A stretch of DNA of 64,000 nt from Phlyctochytrium arcticum (Eukaryota > Chytridiomycota > Chytridiomycetes > Chytridiales > Chytridiaceae): NCBI GenBank assembly GCA_025602905.1, contig JAHLKI010000046.1, positions 1 through 64,000 on the forward strand. Direction: 5' to 3'. The first letter of the stretch is position 1; each line of letters starts with the position of its first letter. A program made the position numbers and the translations under genes. Positions 51,219 through 63,893 of the stretch are shown piece after piece. Under the pieces are notes generated by a model. That model saw only the letters and a program-made list of their open reading frames with translations. It was not told where the DNA came from and ran no database searches.

Positions 51219-52748
51219 ATGGCACCGCTTCCCAACTACGAGACGATCCGCAAAACCTTTACCGATGCCGGGCAGGGCCATGTGTTCCAATTCTGGGACG
51301 AATTGACAGAAGTGCAAAAGACGGAACTCCTCAACAACTTATCCAAGATTGATGTTGAGCGTGTCAACCGCATCTACCGCAAAGCGACCGGGTCGACCGA
51401 CAAGCCTGCTACTGCCAATATCGAGCCTCTTCCCGAGTCGGCTTTTGCGTCCACTATCCCAGAGTCTTCCCGGCAAAAGATTGAGGCATGGAACAAGAGT
51501 GGTCGTCAGCTCATTGCCCAAAACAAGGTCGCCGTCATTCTCTTGGCCGGTGGACAAGGTAAGGCGTAGATATATCCTGTGTTGCCTGCCATTACTCATG
51601 CTACAAGTGTAGGTACGCGTCTTGGGTCGTCTGCACCCAAGGGATGTTACGATATTGGACTGCCATCCAAAAAGTCCCTGTTCCAGTTGCAGGCTGAACG
51701 CATCATTCGCCTCCAAAAGTTGGCTGCGGCGCAACATTCGGGCACAAGTCATGAATCCGTTGTCATTCCCTGGTACATTATGGTTTCCGGTCCCACTCAC
51801 CAGGCAACTGCGCAATTCTTCCGTGAACATGACTTTTTCGGCCTAAACCCTGAGAATGTCATCTTTTTTGAGCAGGGCGTTCTCCCGGCTTTTGACAGTG
51901 AAGGAAAGATCTTTATGGAAAACAAGAGCACTCCTGCTGTTGCACCCGATGGCAATGGGGGAATTTACGCCGCACTCCGTCGAGAGGGTGTCATCGCTGA
52001 TCTGAACCGTCGCCGTATCCCCTACGTACACGCATACTGTGTTGACAACTGCCTGGTCAAGGTAGCGGATCCCGTCTTTATCGGATACTGCATTGAACAG
52101 GGAGCTGAATGTGGGGCCAAAGCCGTACCCAAGGCTTCTCCCGAGGAATCTGTCGGTGTCATCTGCTTGCGTGACCAAAAGTTTTCAGTTGTCGAATACA
52201 GTGAGATTGACAAAGAGATGGCTGCATTACGCAAACCGGATGGGGCCCTGGTTTACAACGCCGCCAACATTGCAAATCATTTCTACACTACAGAGTTTTT
52301 GCAGAGGTTGGACGCCCTGGAGGGTGATTTGGACTACCACATTGCCAACAAAAAGATCAAGCACGTTGACTTGAAGAGCGGTCAGCAGGTCTCCCCGGAC
52401 AAGGTCAACGGCATCAAACTTGAAATGTTTATCTTTGACGTATTCCCCTTTACCGAGAAAATGGCAGTCTTGGAAGTCGCCCGTCGTGAAGAGTTTTCCC
52501 CATTGAAGAATGCGCCGGGGACGGGATCTGACTCTCCTGAAACGTCTCGGGCCGATATTCTTTGCCAATCTGTACGTTTCATTGAGGCCGCTGGAGGCAA
52601 GGTCGTCAAAGGGCCGGATCAGGATCCATCGGACGTCCCCGTGTTGGAAATCAGTCCGTTGGTCACGTACGCTGGTGAAGGATTACAGGGATTCAAGGAT
52701 GTAACTCTTACAACTCCACGCATCATTAATGTAGATGATGTGCGTTAA
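51219..52748 (+). CDS. UAP1: UDP-N-acetylglucosamine pyrophosphorylase
   Basis: Exons 51219..51558 and 51613..52748, 491 residues. The intron splits the nucleotide-binding signature [20 protein letters not shown]. Further family motifs are PWYIMVSGPTHQAT, NVIFFEQGVLPAF, APDGNGGIYAAL, DNCLVKVADPVFIGYC and KLEMFIFDVFPF. The enzyme joins GlcNAc-1-phosphate and UTP to UDP-GlcNAc in the cytosol, the precursor for chitin, N-glycans and GPI anchors, so it is essential for a chitin-walled fungus. Length and motifs match the family. Confidence 0.95.
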
Positions 52749-52987
52749 GACATTGCCTCGACTGTATGTAAACGGACGTTTAGAACCAATATCTGCGCCT
52801 AGTGATATTTGATTTTTAAGAATAATGTGTTCTCAAAAAACTGAAAGCCCAATACGTGCAATTGTAATTACGCCAGAGGTCAAAAGCAAAATAAACAAAA
52901 AGAACAAAAAACCTTCAGGGGGCCTAAATGGCCCACTAAGTTACAAGCCCGTCTAAGGCACTAGCTACAGATGTTCCCCTATGTCAC

Positions 52988-53730
52988 CTATACTCGTATC
53001 TTGCCGCTTCGGTTGAAGAAGGTTTGAATAATAAACACTTGGACCACACTCATGGACACCAAGAGGAAACTCTCCAGGGATCCAAACCAAAACAGCCGGT
53101 TGGTCGTACTTCGGACAGTATCAAAATTGCGGTTTTCTCGCGTGCGAAAGTATTTCTGGCTCCGCTGAATGCTCTGCACCGAATTTGTCAAGTTGTTGAT
53201 ACTCTCCTCTATGGGCTTGACGTGTTTCTCCACTTCCTGCTTCCCAGAGTTTTCTTGCGCCAGCGTAGAAGTGACGGCGTGTTCGTGCTCGGCCGTAATG
53301 TCAAAGTCGATGGTTTTTTCGGAAAAGGTAGACATGCGGTTGGAGAAGCAAAACGAGTATTCTCCCGCTTCAGGTGCACTTAGCACAAAGTCGCCCTGCC
53401 GTTCCTTGTGGCCCGTTGTAAGCACATTCATACTTGGTGTCAGCACTTCATAATCCAAGTCGAAGGACCCTCCTGATTGGACCTGTGATGAAAACGTTTA
53501 GCACACCTATGACCTTATGAGAATTCGCGACCAGAAGGAAAACCGCCCGGCCCCTTCTGGAATCAGGCACGTACCGCAAAGTAGAAGGCAATCTTTTCCC
53601 CGGAAGTTTTTGCTGTCGTATAAAAGCAGGCCTTCTCGTGAGGCTCCATCTTGTAGGTCAATGTCACCGCGGAGGCCGAGCCCATCCAAAGCATGGCCCC
53701 CGCCAGGATGGCCGTCAACGTTGGTTTCAT
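52988..53730 (-). CDS. p24/emp24 family cargo receptor
   Basis: Exons complement(52988..53482, 53575..53730), 216 residues. Signal peptide MKPTLTAILAGAMLWMGSAS; GOLD domain with the paired cysteines (HEKACFYTTAKTSGEK and GEYSFCFSNRMSTFSEKTID); coiled coil (VEKHVKPIEESINNLTNSVQ); one C-terminal transmembrane segment (SFLLVSMSVVQVFIIQTFF) and a short cytosolic tail FFNRSGKIRV with the diphenylalanine COPII signal. p24 proteins cycle between ER and Golgi and help sort GPI-anchored and other cargo. The tail lacks a clear KKxx retrieval motif, so it probably works in a hetero-oligomer. Confidence 0.93.
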
Positions 53731-54327
53731 GTTTCGCCAGGTACAAAAGACTTGCTGCCGTCCGGTTTGGTAAAAAGGGGTAGTGCTATATGTCGGCAGC
53801 TACCGTATAAATCAAAGTAAATCTGAAAGAGGTTCAAGCGATTTTGCAAGTCGACCGCGCGGCGGCTGGCCAATTTCCAATGGCCAATTTCGTAGAGCCT
53901 AAGTATAGGACTTGTAGCATTACGCCCCACCGCCATTTGGGACACTAGTGATCTGCATATCCATATTTTCGCAATAGGTGACCATGATCATTGGCCTGGA
54001 AAGGAGGTCCTTCATCGTTGAAAAATTGGGTGCCAAGTTTGTCAGTTCCTATACTGTCTTGGAGTTGGTAGGAGTAGGGGAGTTGGGTTCAACTTCAATG
54101 CCATTATGGTCGCCCCCTGTAGGTAAGTTCTCTTGTCCGTCCTCCAGTATAGAATGAGTCGCACTCGCCTCTCGTCCACTGTTACGTTGTGGGTTGATCT
54201 CAAGTCATGCGGTTTTCACACGGTGGAAAATGATAACTAATTTTAGACCCCGAAATGGGTTCGGCCGGGCTCAAATGATGGTGCCCAGAGATCGTGTTGG
54301 CCCAAAAATCAAGTAAATTGGGCACTC
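53731..54327. other. Intergenic
   Basis: About 600 bp between divergent genes. No ORF or repeat is supported; it should hold both promoters. Confidence 0.4.
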
Positions 54328-55038
54328 ATGGCGGATATAAACGAAGTCGAAATGGAAGAGCTTCTCAAGCACTCTGTCAAGGACAATGAACCGTTGTTTG
54401 AGAAATTTGGGCGACCATCACTTCGAGGCTCTTCGCATGCTACTAGTGCAAATCCCGTAGATCCAGGAATTTCCAGCCAAACTGTCCTCATCTCAAGTAA
54501 AGTGCTGGCACTACTCAAGGAACAGCTCAAAACAGCAACGGCGAAATCAAACGCGTCAGGGATAAAGATCCAATACCTGGAATCATCGCTGGCATCATCA
54601 CGCAGTAAAGAAGCATCGCTGCAATTGGAAATGGACCGGATGAAGGCTGACCATGCCAAGGAATTAAACCAACTCAATGTCCAATTCGCCACCATCAATC
54701 AGCAGCAAGCCAACGCGCGATCAACGACCATCAAGACGTTGCGGCAAAAATGCCGGCAAATGGAGTTGGACGCGTTCCGGGATCAGGTTGCGCGAAAAAA
54801 GGCAGAGAATGAGCTTAGATGTCTGAGAGCCAAGTTGGAGCGGCAGCAGGAAGAGCAAGTCATTGCGCTGGTGGGACAGTTGGAGGAGTCTATAAAAGCG
54901 CAGTATGAAGAAAAGAGCCAAATGGTCGAAAACGAGCAGCTCTTGCTGTTATATAAACGAGCGGAGATGAGGGATAGCTCTTCGCAAAAACGGATACACA
55001 CGTTGAACCAAGCATTGCGAAAGTCGCTCATCCGCTAG
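54328..55038 (+). CDS. Coiled-coil protein, 236 residues, unknown
   Basis: Single exon. MADINEVEMEELLKHSVKDN and a short disordered stretch are followed by a nearly continuous coiled coil from about residue 60 (VLALLKEQLKTATAKSNASG through MERMK-like heptads, AENELRCLRAKLERQQEEQV, RIHTLNQALRKSLIR). No other domain is visible. In a zoosporic fungus such proteins are often centriolar, basal-body or cytoskeletal, but that is speculation. Confidence 0.7.
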   Translation: MADINEVEMEELLKHSVKDNEPLFEKFGRPSLRGSSHATSANPVDPGISSQTVLISSKVLALLKEQLKTATAKSNASGIKIQYLESSLASSRSKEASLQLEMDRMKADHAKELNQLNVQFATINQQQANARSTTIKTLRQKCRQMELDAFRDQVARKKAENELRCLRAKLERQQEEQVIALVGQLEESIKAQYEEKSQMVENEQLLLLYKRAEMRDSSSQKRIHTLNQALRKSLIR

Positions 55039-55235
55039 TGGCTGATAACCCCCCATGTACATAGTCAATCACTCGGAGGGTCGGCCTGGCGCTACCCCTT
55101 ATTGATGCAAAAAAAACTCCCTTGTCATATCATTTGTGAGATTTGTAAAAGAGAGAGTGAGCTTGTAGTATACATAATTACAGCAAAGGTGCAACAGGAT
55201 CGTTTTAAAGTGCAGGGATAATCGAGTTGACGGAA

Positions 55236-58200
55236 CTAGTGGACCATTAATCGGGGTGCAATGTTCATGGCCATCAGTTCTTGGAACAGCAATTTGGCTG
55301 CATACGGGATGTGGATCTGCGAGATCTCGGTCGTGTTTTGACAGACACGACATTCGTACTTGTTACGCTTGAGATCCGCAATGACCATGAGACCACATCG
55401 GTCGCAAACGTGAACTCGGTAGGCATCAGACGCATCAAACAATCGTTCCTATTGGATGGCATGAAAAGTCAGAAAAAAAAACATCAAGGATCTAAATAGC
55501 AAAAACAAACCTTCAAGAATTGCGCGGCGCCGTGGGCAATGAAACAATCACGTTCCATCTCTCCGAATCGTAAACCTCCATCACGAGAACGACCTTCGAC
55601 GGGTTGACGCGTCAGGATTTGCACGGGCCCACGCGCACGTGAGTGAATCTTATCATCCACCATATGCTTCAACCGCTGATAATAGGTGGGTCCAAAGTAA
55701 ACTTGAGCTTGCATCTTTCGTCCCGTGTGACCGTTGAACAAAACCTCAAACCCACGCTTCTGATAACCAAACTGTTCCAGGGCGCTAGATATTTGGTCTA
55801 CCGTCAGATCAGTGAAGGGTGTAGCGTCTCCCTCGACACCCGTAAGCGTGGCCAATTTGGATAACAGACACTCGACCAAATGCCCGATGGTCATACGGGA
55901 CGGAATGGCGTGCGGGTTGATGACCAAGTCGGGTACAATACCCTCACACGAGAAGGGCATGTCCTCCTGTCGATAGGTCATGCCAACTGTTCCCTTTTGA
56001 CCGTGCCGCGATGCAAACTTGTCACCCATTTGTGGCACACGAACAGATCGAACTCGAACCTTCACAAACTTGAACCCAGCCTCGTTGGTCGTAACCATGA
56101 CTCGATCAATGATACCGTTTTCCGTACTCTTCAGCGGGGTGGATGCATCTCGCTTAGTGTGAGCTGCGGTACGCTGACCCATCTCTGTACTCTCCTCGTT
56201 TATTGGCACCGTCTTGCCAATAATCACATCCTCCCCACTGACACGTACACCGGGTGATATCAACCCATCGTTATCCAGCTTCTCGTATGTACCATGCTTC
56301 AGCCGCAAACAAGAATCCCGATTTGGCTTTTCAAAGGTCTCACTCGCGACCATTCCAACCTTCTTTTCCGTGTCCATATACACGCGGTAATACATACTTC
56401 GGAACAGACCACGATCTATAGAACTTTGATTCATGATCAGTGAATCTTCCTGGTTGTATCCAGAATAGACGGCGATGGCCACGACGGCATTTTGTCCAGC
56501 TGGTAACTCTCGGAAATGCATAAACTCCATGGCACGCGTTGTTGCCAACGGCTTTTGCGGGTAAAAGAGGATGTTGGCCATAGTGTCCATTCTTACTTGG
56601 TAATTTGTCAGGAAGATTCCCATGGCTTGTTTACCCATGGCGGACTGGTATGTGTTACGAGGGGATTGGTTGTGATCCGGGAAAGGAATAATACTTGCGC
56701 AAATTCCCAAAATCATACTGGGATGAATTTCGCAGTGTGTGAAACTACGTGCGTAAATGGCTTTGGATCGAAGGCGCGCAGTGGCATCTGTACTGGGTGG
56801 TGGTGGTTCCAAACCCTCAGCCTCCATTCGAGCCCTTTTGAGGTCTTCTACGTCCATGGCAATCATGACGGTTTCTTCCTCTTCCGTATCGAGGTACTCA
56901 ATGACACCTTCTTCAAGGAGATAATTCCACTCGCACTGCCGCATTTGCGTTTCTGGGTCGGGACGGGTTTTGGCCAGAATATCTCGAGTCAAAGCGAGAC
57001 GTTGATCATCTTGCACAATAAACACTGGACGCGAGATACGACCACTGTCGGTGTACAGTCGCAATTCCTTGTCAGCAACGTCACGAACGATGGACAACTC
57101 GGGCGTGACATCGACATTTCGTCGAAGATTTCGAAGAGTTTTGACCAAGGTATCTGGGTCGTCATGAATACCAAGCCATTGTCCATTCACAAAGACTTTT
57201 GTGGCACGGGGAATACGGTCTGGCGTGATTTCTTCCAAATTTTCCATGTTGAATTCGTTCAAAAAGTCGAAAATTGGAGCGACGGAATGACCAACAGTAA
57301 CGTAGGACATGAGCGATAGATTCTTGACGAGACCACAAGCCTGACCCTCTGGGGTTTCAGCAGGACAGTTATGCGAAACGATAGAGTTTGCGAAAAAAGA
57401 GTGATTCTGCGAGACCGTATTAAAATCGTAAAGCGGCTCCAGTGGTCCTTCCTCGATGGAGTGGATGGTGACCCAAACGAACATGGGTGACTTCTTATGT
57501 ACGAATTTCGCCTTGAATTTCTGCCAACTGACGTATCCGTCACCGCGCACAACCGGAATATTTTCTGAGGAGAGCACGCGAGAAAGGTTTCTGAATGGCA
57601 GGCCGACCTCCTTTGCAATCTTTGCGTGTGTACCAAAACCAGCACGCAACAAGTCGAAGGCACGAGTGTATTTGGCCAATCGCTGCTCAATGAAAGTCAA
57701 TTTGCCTTTCAACCACTGAACAGGAGCCGCACTGTTACGTTTCTTGTGCAAACAGTATCGATAGCCAACTTGTTCAAAAAAACGGACAAGATTTCGAGCT
57801 GTGTTCTCGACGTAGAGAAGAGCAACATACCCGTCCTCTATGGTCGTTTTGCCCTCAACAGACGAACGGATACCGAGCTCATTCGTTCTGTCCCGCAATG
57901 GATACAGAGCGGCCGTTTTGCCATTCTTGGTGCCTTTGACGGACGAAAGAATACCCAGTTCAGCTAAAAGTACTGAAACTTGTTCCAAATAAGCAACGGT
58001 GTTGCCCAGGTGTTCCTCGTCGGTGTGCTGCTCTAAAGCGTTCATACATGGTTTCCACTTTCGCACATTCCATGAAATAGTAATTTTTGCGCCATCGCCA
58101 CCGAAAAAGCCACCCAAAAACTCTCGTTTGATACCTGTTGGAGCGTGTATCAACCAAGCGGGAAGTGAGCGGTCCTTATTGCGCTTTCTGCCGCGACAAG

Positions 58201-60680
58201 CACCAATTAGGGTGAGAAGTGATCCAAGAGGTGAAGTAATGCAAACTCGAATAACTTCGTTGTTAGTTCCGCCAAACCTAGGCCAGACGTTTTGATCAAC
58301 TTGACAGCGTGACCATTTAGCAGGCTCAAATCCGAGTAAAGCCAGATCCGAATTGATTGCAGAAACGTCTTCCTCCTCTCCAACGTACAGCTCTGCGCCA
58401 AATCGGCCTTCCCGCTTGTCAATGTGGCCGTCAGTTAGAGCTAATCCAAGTAGCCTAGCCATTGCTTTGACCTTGTGAAAAGGAATCGGTACACCAATTA
58501 ATCCAATCGAGGCGAGTTTTTCGATCAGAGGAGACGGGATGACTGAACGAGCCTCCTCCACAGATAGCATGAGCGACCACGGTTCGGCAGAACAGTATGC
58601 TTGCTGTGGGCTAACTAGCAGGGCGTGTTGACCAACAACTAGATCTCCAACTTTCACATATTCTCCATTCTCATATCCGGCATCCTCATCAAACACGGCG
58701 GCAAACAAAGGGTGCTCCGGATCGGCCTTGATCACTCGGCCGTCGCTGAGCGTAACATGAACAACGCTGGACGGATGCTTGACGAAGTAGTGGTTAATCA
58801 AAGATGGCGATATGATACCATTCTGAGGTTCGATGGTTGAGACGGCATCCCCGTTGACCAGATCTAATAGGAGCACAACATCCATGCCGTTTCCTGATAG
58901 AACCTGGGTGTCTCCACTGAGGCATACCATTCCCCAATGTGTGTTGTGCAGCTGACGAGGCTTGGCTAGCTTACCATCACGCCCAATGGGGGTATTCAAA
59001 CGACGCAAGTGAGACAAGGTGGAAGCATATGTGTACCGATTCAACACTTGACTGACACCCGCACGAGCTTGCATAAACTTTTTCTGATCCCCCCAGTTTC
59101 CGGTAGCTAGTGAGTACTGCAGACCGCGAGTGATCGTCCCGCCCTTGATGGCCATGGTTAAATTAAACTCTCCCCTCGAATCCACAACTTTCTTGGTATA
59201 GCGACTAACGTCACTGGTGAGTTTGCGGAACAACATTCGAAACAGTCCACTCAGCAGTGGACCTGCAAGGTCCAGTCGCTTTTTCCCAAAATGATCACGG
59301 TCATCAGTTTCACGTCGCTCCAGAGCGGCGAGTAGCAAGCGATGAATCATGTACCCAAAAAAGAAAGCTTTCCGTGTCTGATGATGGGCACCAGTACTCA
59401 CGTGGGGAAGCATTTCCTTTTGCAAAATATCAGCTGCATACCGCAACCGCTTATCTCGCGTAACTCCAATAGTTGTTCCACGCCGTCCAATGAAATCAAG
59501 AGCAATATCTCGATCCTGAATGACAAAGGCTTCTTCGATCGATGGCTTCAACAGTTCCAGCATCTCTCGATCATTAAAATCGTAACAGATTTGAGCCAAA
59601 ATGTCACGATCTGTAATAGATCCAAGTGCCCGGAACACAACCATAACTGGAATGTCGGCCTTGATATATGGTAACGAAGTTCGAATGACGTGGCCAGAGG
59701 CACCCTTGCTTTTTGCCAGCATCTTGATGAAAAGTGTTGATGCAAGTTTTGATCCCTTTTCAGGCTGACTCCGGATTTCAGCACTGAATAGGTATTGTGC
59801 CGGTTGGGCTTTTGAGAAGACATAGACATGATTTGTGGCCATGCGTTCTTGGGCAATGAGAACTTTCTCTGAGCCGTTGATGACGAAATATCCTCCTTGA
59901 TCATATGGACATTCACCAACCGATTGGACATCTAGCCCTTCCAGTTCGGTGGAGCGCAGGATATCCGTCAAACTACAGTAACTTGATCGCAACATGATGG
60001 GAACTTTGCCAATAAAGACTTTGTCCCAATCACTCTCAGAATGCTCTGTTTCCCAAAACATTTCTGCTGCAGACTGAATGTCCTGGTTGAGAGGATTTTG
60101 TGGGTCCGCAATTTCCACCTTCTTTCGCATATCCACATACAACGGAGCAGAGTACCTGGAAGCAAGGTATTTAGCGATGAGAAAGAGGCGCCATTCAAGA
60201 GAGGTTGGGCGTACGTAAGGTTTCGAAGTCGAGCTTCCTGGGGGTACAGTTGTTTAGTTTCACCTTCCGGTTCCGAATGTGTTGGTTTGGACAAATAAAT
60301 TTGTCCAAATTGAATCGAGTACCGCCGCTATCATGAAATGTAAGTGACTGCCGGTCAATAGTAATACAATGCCAACAACGCACTGTCACATCTCCCCCCC
60401 GCCCATTACTGTTTTGGCCCTGCGTCACAATTTGAAACTCTCCATTTTCACTGACAATCTCTTGAATCGTATTTTGCACAAATTCGTCAAAAGAGTCCAA
60501 TTGCTGCCGAACAAGACCCTTGTCGTCAAAGTATGTCTCGATTACACCCCAGCATTCGTCCTGCGTGATATCGTCGTACTGTGCACCTGTAAGATAAACC
60601 CCGACATGAATATGCCAGCTTCATAATCATCAACTAGCAGCTATGAAGTGGGTACCATCATCATAATCCATGCCAGCCAT
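55236..60680 (-). CDS. RPB2: RNA polymerase II second-largest subunit with intein
   Basis: Exons complement(55236..55448, 55511..60155, 60215..60327, 60390..60586, 60656..60680), 1,730 codons. Without the 519-residue intein the mature subunit is 1,211 residues, the usual size. N-terminus [20 protein letters not shown], then [54 protein letters not shown]; fork and hybrid-binding parts [20 protein letters not shown] and [53 protein letters not shown]-terminal clamp with zinc site [20 protein letters not shown]. With Rpb1 it forms the catalytic cleft that makes mRNA. Confidence 0.97.
57368..58924 (-). other. RPB2 intein with LAGLIDADG homing endonuclease
   Basis: A 519-residue in-frame insertion between MV and [12 protein letters not shown]. 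It begins with Cys ([13 protein letters not shown], block A), has block B-like [18 protein letters not shown], two LAGLIDADG motifs ([13 protein letters not shown] and [13 protein letters not shown]) with both acidic residues, block [15 protein letters not shown], and ends NSIVSHN before Cys+1. All residues needed for protein splicing (Cys1, His-Asn, Cys+1) and the endonuclease acids are present, so it is probably a full, active, mobile intein. RPB2 inteins at conserved sites are known from chytrids and green algae (from memory). Confidence 0.95.
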
Positions 60681-61336
60681 GCTGTGTTGAAGAGAAACGG
60701 GTTCCCAGAGACCGAGGCCGAGAGACAAGGTGTCTGTCCAATCAGGACTTCTCCAGGGAGGGAGAAGATTGCTCGAGCAGAAAAAGTTTGCTTTGCAGCC
60801 GATCTGCCCGGTTCCAAAAGCTCAACCTGCAATGCCGGCGCTAGTCTAGTCTGTTCCCGTCTTCTTTCGTCGTCCCTTCCGCGCCAGATCTGGGTTGCCG
60901 GTCTCTTTGATTCTGCGCTAAAAGCTGTTTGAAGTTCTGATTTGAAGTCTTGGGCTGTAATTTCCGACTGTAAGAGACCATAAACAGCTTGCCGCAGCCA
61001 GCTCAACCGCGTCGATTTCCGCAACAAAGCTCTCGCAATTCTTTAACCACAAATAAAGGACGGATCAATAGACAGAGGAGACTACTGGGGCGACAACCTT
61101 TGACTGTGTGGCAACTGTAAATTTCTGTGGAAGGAATGGAGTTGTAGGTCCAGTGCTTTGATTCAGGAGAAAGACACCTTTGCCTGTGCGATTTTGCTTG
61201 CTTTGAGAGTAGGGAAGGTTGTCGGTTTTGGGGAGTGGACCTATCTATATAGAAGAACTCGGAGAGCCGGAGTTGTTACCTCTGAGCTAGGATCTTTCAA
61301 AGGACGCTTACTGCCAGCATCAAGAATCCTGACATT
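60681..61336. other. Divergent promoter region RPB2/CDC20
   Basis: 656 bp between the two start codons. Readings inside it do not resemble known proteins. Confidence 0.4.
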
Positions 61337-63122
61337 ATGGCCGAAGACGGCAGCGATCCATCACAGTCCCGCCCAACCCGCACCCCACAACGTCCTACTG
61401 CTTCATCCTTCCTCCAACCTCCTACACCGGCAACGCCACGGAAGCGGAGACGGTCCGATTTCACCGGGGATGATGAGTTCGGCCAACGCGGGCGATTTGA
61501 CAGATTTGTCAGTAGTGGCATTAGCCCTCACGCAGTGCCAGAGTTACGGCATGCCATCACGCAAGGATCCCAATGTAAGAACAAGCTTTTTGAGATAATA
61601 AAAGTAAATTTGAGACTAATCTACAATGCTCCCAGCAACGGAACATGCAACTCCTTCCAAAGAACAGGAAGCGTCACATTTACCCACGCCCAGTAGCTCT
61701 GTCGGTCCCCGCTCCCCATACGCACAGGCTCTTGGTTTAGATGGCGACGGTCGTTTCCTACGACATGGTCCCGTTACTCCCCACCGATCACCCACGGACC
61801 TTGAGCTGACCCGAGAACGACTCATTCAAACGCCTACGAGATCAAGAAACACAGGCGCTTTAAACACCCCTAGAAGCTTATCACGCGAACGGCGAGATAT
61901 TCCGCGGGTCCCGGAACGAATATTAGATGCTCCTAATTTGCGCGACGACTATTATATCAACGTAGTTGACTGGTACGTCCGCCGGTTGGCCTAACTCCTT
62001 TTGTTCCTTTCCAAACTCAATTTTCCATTTAGGTCATCCACCAACTTGCTAGCAGTAGGATTGGATACCACGGTATATTTATGGGATGAAGTAGGTCGTT
62101 TCGGTTCTCTCGTTTGTCCGTGCCTCTTACTAAATTTTGGGTGCATTACCTAGAAGACATCCACACTACACGAGCTATGGTCGGTAGCAGCGCCCGACTA
62201 CATCTCGGTTTGCTCGTTTTCACCGTGCGGGACACGGATTGCTTTAGGTTCGGAAGCTGGATATTGCGAAATATTCCAGATTCCAAAAGATGATTTCCGG
62301 AACGCGCGGTGTCGAACGCGGATTCATCACAGAAACGGTCTAGGTGCCATGTCGTGGTCAAAACAAGGAACGGACCTTTTGCTGAGCACGGGGGATAAAC
62401 TCGGGGTAATCCGTACTTATAATACAACTGCTAGACGGCCTGGTGAACCTACTCGAACTCATTGTCAGCTGTTGCATGAGTGGCGGGAACCACACCGTGA
62501 CCGTATTGTGGGTCTTAGCTGGTCGCCGGATGGCAGCACACTCGCAAGCGGAGGGAACGACAATCTTGTGTGTCTCTGGCAGTTACAAAGGGAGAATCCT
62601 CTGTTGACGGTCATAAGAGAGCACTTGTCTGCCGTTCGAGCGTTGGCTTGGTGCCCGTGGAACCCGGAGCTTTTAGCAACTGGCGGAGGATTGGAAGATC
62701 GGAGGATAAGAGTCTTTACGTCAAGAGGTAAGTCATGGATCGTTAAGATTGTTTAGAGGTTTTGGGGCTGAGATGGAGCTGGTGCAGGAGAGAAAAAAGT
62801 GGAAATTGAGACGGGTTCCCAAGTTTGCGCCGTCAAGTGGTCAAAGAACTACAAGGAACTTGTATCTGCACATCACACTAGCAGCGATCAACTCGTCATC
62901 TGGAGTTGGCCCACCATGACTGAAGTCGCTCGGTTGCCGGGTCACACGGCCCGACCACTGTTTCTCGCCATGAGCCCACGCGGAGATTGCATTGTTACGG
63001 GGGCCGGAGATGAGAGTATCAAGTTTTGGAAATGTTTTCAAATTCCAGAGGGGCAACGACCCCTACGGCCCCTTGAAGAGCAGGCAGAAACGCAGCGGCG
63101 GCTGACCTCGGATATGCGGTAG
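61337..63122 (+). CDS. CDC20: Cdc20/Fizzy APC/C activator
   Basis: Exons 61337..61574, 61636..61972, 62033..62090, 62154..62727 and 62788..63122. The N-terminus carries basic/Pro-rich sequence (TPATPRKRRRSDF) and a degenerate C-box (DRFVSS). RRDIPRVPERILDAPNLRDD leads into a seven-blade WD40 propeller (YYINVVDWSSTNLLAVGLD, VGLSWSPDGSTLASGGNDNL, VRALAWCPWNPELLATGGG, SQVCAVKWSKNYKELVS, LAMSPRGDCIVTGAGDESI). It ends LTSDMR, close to the Ile-Arg tail that docks APC/C. It recruits D-box/KEN substrates to the anaphase-promoting complex. At exon 4/5 the frames disagree by one base in a run of six As (62791-62796): a sequencing error, a rare splice, or a real frameshift. Confidence 0.88.
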
Positions 63123-63286
63123 GGGCCAGCACAAGTTTTTGGGCAAAACAAAAAGTTTTGGAGATTTGCTATATATATATTTTTGAGCAGCGCCCGTTCC
63201 TTTCAAGTATTTAGTAGTAGATAGAACTTCGGGTAGTCTATATGACAGGATTTCGAAATCCTAAACAAATACAGTTTTCATGTTTC

Positions 63287-63893
63287 TTAGTAGTAAAATA
63301 CGCCAAATGCTAAATGATACCAAAGGTCAGTGAACAAATGTAGAATGTACCGCGATACATGTAATACTCACCAACAGCTACGCAAAAGAGTGAATCGTTG
63401 ATAAATGTGTCCTGAGCCACATTGTCCGTATCCGCGTCCCAAAAACATCGGCAACCCATTCTATTCGAATTTTGAGGTCAGCAACAATTCTATACACGAG
63501 CCGCTGAATCCATGATAGTACCTAACACCTTCCCCCCGCATCTCCCCAATAACTACATTCACGATATACTTGTACCGTGGTAAATCCAACTCTATAGGTG
63601 ATATCAGATGATGCGACCAGCGATGTTTTACGAGATGAATGTACCCTTTAAGCGGTTCTTGACCTCATCGGCAATCTCGCGGGTCCACTGGGAACAAGTG
63701 TCGGGGTGATATGTGGCTCCTGTGAGTCGGTCGGCCAGGATTTGATGTATGACTTTGGAGGCTATCGCGGGACGGAATCTTGACCGTACATTAGTTGGGA
63801 ACTCAACCATAAAACTACCAAAACCACCTACTTTTGCTTAAAGTTGGGCCGGATACTGTACGCTGGGGGCTCCTCCACCGCCTTCTCCGTCAT
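63287..63893 (-). CDS. Tctex-type dynein light chain (TCTEX1D2/DYNLT2B-like)
   Basis: Exons complement(63287..63309, 63372..63460, 63522..63591, 63645..63778, 63832..63893), 125 residues from ATG at 63893; the frame stays open a little further upstream, so an earlier start is possible. Motifs: YSIRPNFKQKFRPAIASKVI, HQILADRLTGATYHPDTCSQ, LPRYKYIVNVVIGEMRGEGV, RMGCRCFWDADTDN, INDSLFCVAVAFGVYFYY, a complete Tctex-1 domain. Close relatives are light chains of the IFT dynein-2 and axonemal dyneins, so it probably serves the zoospore flagellum. Loss of the flagellum in most other fungi explains its absence there. Confidence 0.9.
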
